This document shows, piece after piece, positions 60,937-64,000 of a DNA stretch of 64,000 bases (the stretch's first letter is position 1; every line of letters begins with the position of its first letter). The notes under the pieces were generated by a model. The model made no database searches, was not told where the DNA came from, and saw only the letters and a list, made by a program, of their open reading frames with translations. The translations under genes were made by a program, and so were the position numbers. Source of the DNA: Lichenicoccus sp964246745 (GTDB lineage Bacteria; Pseudomonadota; Alphaproteobacteria; Acetobacterales; Acetobacteraceae); assembly GCA_964246745.1 (NCBI GenBank), contig CAXTRK010000010.1, positions 1 to 64,000 on the forward strand, read 5' to 3'.

Positions 60937-63531
60937 TCACTGCCTATCCTGCTTTCGGCGCGGCAGCAGCGCCGGCTCAAACACCAGTGTTGCAAGAAGC
61001 GTACATCCAAGGCTGGTCAGCAGCAGGCGGCCCATGCTCGCGGTGCCCGGATGGTCGGACATGGCGAGCGAGCCGAACGCGGTTCCGGTGGTCAGGGCGG
61101 AGAACAGGATCGCCTTGGCGGTCGGCGAGGCGAGCGGGTTGGACATCCCCGAGCGCCAATTCATCACGAAATAGATGTTGAAGCTGACACCGACGCCAAG
61201 CAGCAGCGGGAGCGCTATGATGTTGGCGAAGTTGAGCGGCTGCGGCAGCACCACGCAGATCAGGATCGTGAGCGTTGCCGAGAGCAGCAGCGGCGCCAGC
61301 ACGAGCGCCACGTCACGCGGCCGCCGCAAGGTCAGCAGCAGCATCACCGCGATTGCGCCCAGCGCCGACAGCGCCGCCGTCTCGAAGGCCGAGACAATGG
61401 TGTTGGCGCTCTCGATGATGACGACCACGTTGCCAGCGACATCCGGCAGCACGGTGCGGACTTCGGCAAGAAATTTGCGCAATGTACGGTTGGAGGGAAA
61501 GGCTCCTTTGACGTGCACTTCGATGTGCGCCCGCCCATCCGGCAGCAGCCACTCCCGGGTGATATCCGGCGGGATGTCGTGCAGGCTGACCGGGCCCGCT
61601 TGCAGCACGATCAACAACGTCCGGAGCTGCATCGGCAGGTATTCGACCAGGTCGCGGTTGACCGAAAGCAACTCCGCGTCCGGCCGTGTCGAAAGCCGCC
61701 GCAGGGCGCTTGTGATGGCGTGCAAGGGGTCGTTCGGCGGCAGCTTGGGCAGAATCGGGGCGAGCGTGGCCACAGCCTTGACCGCCGATGCGCGGATCTG
61801 GGCGGCATCGGGAGGAGGCCGCACGTCGTAGGGAGCCAGGGAGGGCAGCAGAACCGACGCCGTCTCCTGGATCAACGACAGCTTCTGCGCCTGCTGGCCT
61901 GGCACGAAGCTCTCAAGCGTGGTGACGTCGCGCACGAGCGGCAGCGTTTCCAGTCGCTTGGCAAGCAGGCTGGCCTCGCTCAGGTTCGCGACCAGCGTCT
62001 CGGCGCTGTATTGGCTGGTCGTCGGATTGGCCATGAGCAGGTGCAGCGCCTGCATCGCCGGCGAATTCGGGTTCTTCGTGTGCAGCGGGTCGCCATCAAA
62101 CCTGAGCTGCGGCAGCAGCGCCGCTCCCGCCAGGGCAATGAGCGCGGCACCGAGCAGCACCGGCCGACGATGCCTGCGCAGGGCGCGGTCGGCAGGGCTC
62201 GCCCAGGCGAACCCCTCCTCCGTTCCAGGCGATTTGAAGCCGAACAGCCGCAGCAACGCCGGCAGCACCGTCATCGACGAGACAAAGGCGATCAGCATGC
62301 CCACCCCTGCGATCAACCCGAGCTGCGCCACGCCGATGAAGGCGGTGGGCGTGAAGGCGAGAAAACCGCAGGCCGTGGCCAGGGCTGCGATCAGGATTTG
62401 CACGCCGGTCTCCCGCCCTGTCGCGGTCAATGCGGCCTCTCTCGGCAACGCGGCGCCGCCGCCGTCCCGCTGCGAGCGGAAGCGGACCGAGAACTGAATG
62501 GCGAAATCCACGGCGATGCCGATGAACAGCACCGCGAAGGCCACCGAGACAAGATTGAGCGTGCCGACCGCGAGGGCCGCAAAGCCCGTGGTCAGCAGCA
62601 GTCCGAACAGCAGCACGAGCACCATCGGGATGATGATCCGCCAGCTCCGCACCGCCAGGAACAGCCATAGCGTGACCAGCACCAGCGAGACCAGCAGCTC
62701 GCGCACCGCCCCCTTGGCGACGGTCGCGAACTCCTGGTCGTCGATCGCCACCGAGCCGGTGATATAGACGTGGGCGACGCCGGATTTCACGTCGGGCAGC
62801 GACGCGATGGCCCGCTTCATCGCGTCGGTTGCCTCTCCGCCCGGCGCGAACGAACCGTAATTGAGCCGTGGCTGGGTGATGACGAACTGATATTGGCCAC
62901 CCTGATCGGTAAGACTCGCGGTGAGCAGGCGCTGCCAGGACAACCGCACGGGATGACCAGCGGCCGCCGCCGTCAGGTTTGCGGCAAACGCATGGAGCGG
63001 CTCCTGGAATGTATGGGTGTTGACGTCGCCGTCCGCCACTCCCTTGCCGATCAGGCCAAGCGCGTCGAACAGCCCGCGCGCCGAGGGATCGGCTGCCAAT
63101 TGGCCAAGAAAGGGCTGCGCGTTGAGCGTGGAGTCCAGCAGGTTCTGCAGCGGCCCGGGATCAAGGAATAGCAGCGCGTTGCGCACGAAATACGGGTTCT
63201 GGCTCGGCACCCGGACGGTCTGAAACAGATGGATTTGCTTGCGCAGCGCTGCGGCAAGCCCGGCTGCGGTCTCCTCCTTCTCTTCGGGGATGTTGCCGTC
63301 GACCACGGCGATGAGCAGGTGGTTGTTTTGCGGAAAGTCCGCGGCAAGCAGGTTTGAGCGGTGCTCCCACGGCAACGAGGCCGAGAAAAGCTGATCGGTG
63401 TCGGTGTTGACACCCAGCCGCGTTCTGGTGGTCATCACGGCGCCGGTGCCGAGCACTATGGCGATGAGCACGACGAGCAAGGCATTGCGCGCGCACCATC
63501 CCACCAGACGGCCAAGCGGCCCCGCTAGCAT
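60937..63531 (-). CDS. hpnN: Hopanoid-associated RND transporter HpnN
   Basis: An 864-residue MMPL-type RND protein with 12 expected helices and two large periplasmic domains. It opens with a hydrophobic helix (NALLVVLIAIVLGTGAVM), then TRLGVNTDTDQLFSASLPWEHRSNLLAADFPQNNHLLIAVV. The helix-4 block is SVAFAVLFIGIAVDFAIQFSVRFR, and the second half has FANIIALPLLLGVGVSFNIYFVMNWR. This is the pattern of HpnN, which moves hopanoids to the outer membrane. The preceding hpnL-like gene supports the call. Confidence 0.88.
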   Translation of the reverse strand: MLAGPLGRLVGWCARNALLVVLIAIVLGTGAVMTTRTRLGVNTDTDQLFSASLPWEHRSNLLAADFPQNNHLLIAVVDGNIPEEKEETAAGLAAALRKQIHLFQTVRVPSQNPYFVRNALLFLDPGPLQNLLDSTLNAQPFLGQLAADPSARGLFDALGLIGKGVADGDVNTHTFQEPLHAFAANLTAAAAGHPVRLSWQRLLTASLTDQGGQYQFVITQPRLNYGSFAPGGEATDAMKRAIASLPDVKSGVAHVYITGSVAIDDQEFATVAKGAVRELLVSLVLVTLWLFLAVRSWRIIIPMVLVLLFGLLLTTGFAALAVGTLNLVSVAFAVLFIGIAVDFAIQFSVRFRSQRDGGGAALPREAALTATGRETGVQILIAALATACGFLAFTPTAFIGVAQLGLIAGVGMLIAFVSSMTVLPALLRLFGFKSPGTEEGFAWASPADRALRRHRRPVLLGAALIALAGAALLPQLRFDGDPLHTKNPNSPAMQALHLLMANPTTSQYSAETLVANLSEASLLAKRLETLPLVRDVTTLESFVPGQQAQKLSLIQETASVLLPSLAPYDVRPPPDAAQIRASAVKAVATLAPILPKLPPNDPLHAITSALRRLSTRPDAELLSVNRDLVEYLPMQLRTLLIVLQAGPVSLHDIPPDITREWLLPDGRAHIEVHVKGAFPSNRTLRKFLAEVRTVLPDVAGNVVVIIESANTIVSAFETAALSALGAIAVMLLLTLRRPRDVALVLAPLLLSATLTILICVVLPQPLNFANIIALPLLLGVGVSFNIYFVMNWRSGMSNPLASPTAKAILFSALTTGTAFGSLAMSDHPGTASMGRLLLTSLGCTLLATLVFEPALLPRRKQDRQ

Positions 63532-63640
63532 CCGAACTCAATGCACGACAACGGCCGGCAGCCAGGGATCACGCGCCATCTCCGATTCAGGGACAGCCTC
63601 CACGGGGCGCCGCACCAAGATTGCCTAGCAACGTAATAAA

Positions 63641-63663
63641 TAGAGCAACTTGATGTTGCTCTA
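63641..63663 (-). terminator. Candidate terminator of hpnL
   Basis: TAGAGCAAC and GTTGCTCTA form a nine-pair stem with a five-base loop. Read on the minus strand, the stem is followed by TTTATTACG, a short T-rich run. It sits 27 bases past the hpnL stop and before hpnN. The stem is AT-rich for this genome, so termination may be partial. Confidence 0.5.
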
Positions 63664-63689
63664 GACCAGCGTCGGGTTAGGTGTCCAGA

Positions 63690-64000
63690 TCACCGTCCGC
63701 CGCGCGGAACAGCGTCGCTTTGCTCCTGGCGCAGCGCGGCGCGGCCGACACGGTGTTCCAGCCACTGCCATGCCGCCAGGGCCGGCAACCCGAGCGCGAT
63801 CTCGCGCAGCCGCTTGATCAGCGCCAATGCAATCGACATTTGCGGTGAAAGACCGAACAGTCCGCCCACGATGATGAAGGCTCCTTCCGAGACGCCGAGG
63901 GCACCCGGCACGGCGAAGCCGGCAGACTTCGCTGCCTGGCTCAAGCTTTCGATCACCAGACCCGCCCCCAGGCTGACGTCGTGGCCGAGGAAATGCAGCG
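63690..64000 (-). CDS. hpnL: Hopanoid-associated membrane protein HpnL, 3' part
   Basis: The gene runs in from the right edge; only its last 103 codons are seen. The end of a multi-helix membrane protein is clear: FLGHDVSLGAGLVIESLSQ, AKSAGFAVPGALGVSEGAFIIVGGLFGL, SIALALIKRLREIALGLPALAAWQW. This is the C-terminal block of the lysylphosphatidylglycerol synthase-like membrane family (UPF0104) to which HpnL belongs. The link to hopanoids rests on the adjacent hpnN. A candidate terminator follows. Confidence 0.75.
   Translation of the reverse strand, partial: LHFLGHDVSLGAGLVIESLSQAAKSAGFAVPGALGVSEGAFIIVGGLFGLSPQMSIALALIKRLREIALGLPALAAWQWLEHRVGRAALRQEQSDAVPRGGR

Noticed and set aside
60735..61010. 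N-terminal extension of the catalase frame
   Set aside because: It has four cysteines and random composition, while the family N-terminus starts at the ATG at 60734 with a ribosome site.
60853..62670. A 605-codon open frame opposite hpnN
   Set aside because: Antisense shadow with Arg/Gln/His-rich low-complexity sequence; hpnN on the other strand has clear helices and motifs.

Overview
The window is high-GC DNA from an alphaproteobacterium, most likely a member of the Acetobacteraceae. The evidence is the gene order gltX-pyrB-pyrC-plsY-dprA-topA-rnr, the accD-folC pair, the ETF-ubiquinone oxidoreductase cluster, and hopanoid-associated transport genes (hpnN and the end of hpnL). Coding density is very high and neighbouring genes often overlap by ATGA, GTGA or TTGA. 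No gap exceeds 300 bases. I see no rRNA, tRNA, CRISPR array, prophage or insertion sequence.

Layout. 0-8.3 kb: an O6-alkylguanine DNA alkyltransferase, a quinone oxidoreductase, rho, two small unrecognised genes, a frameshifted trpB not flanked by trpF or trpA, accD, folC and a nucleoside hydrolase. 8.3-14.4 kb (minus strand): ferrochelatase, an ABC-F ATPase, glycogen phosphorylase and an unrecognised protein. 14.5-18.6 kb: ETF-QO with both ETF subunits, then a DUF4126 membrane protein. 18.6-29.7 kb (minus): a GGDEF/EAL protein, then an apparent operon of response regulator, sensor kinase, RND permease, membrane fusion protein, outer-membrane factor and a broken universal stress protein. 29.7-31.2 kb: a ModE-type regulator facing an outer-membrane protein gene that has a ModE-like operator. 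31.2-34.2 kb: comEC and a VapBC/FitAB-type toxin-antitoxin pair. 34.2-46.4 kb: a long coupled run from gltX through pyrimidine, phospholipid and DNA/RNA-processing genes to a DUF1491 protein. 46.4-53.8 kb: two aldo/keto reductases, a TetR regulator, pyruvate kinase with a small exported protein and an SH3 protein, then a DsrE-like protein and MoeB. 53.8-60.7 kb: an AGE-family epimerase, a radical SAM protein paired with a DUF4130-UdgX fusion, an S9 peptidase with an odd tail, and a manganese catalase. 60.9-64 kb: hpnN and hpnL.

Most genes are housekeeping. The best leads are (i) the radical SAM/UdgX pair, a conserved but functionally unresolved DNA-repair or modification module; (ii) the stand-alone ModE-type HTH protein next to a putative ModE operator in front of a beta-barrel gene; (iii) signs of tryptophan-operon decay; (iv) a universal stress gene broken by an out-of-frame deletion; and (v) an uncharacterised protein whose C-terminus resembles KptA/ADP-ribosyltransferase folds. 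All functions come from reading motifs by eye; no database search was run.
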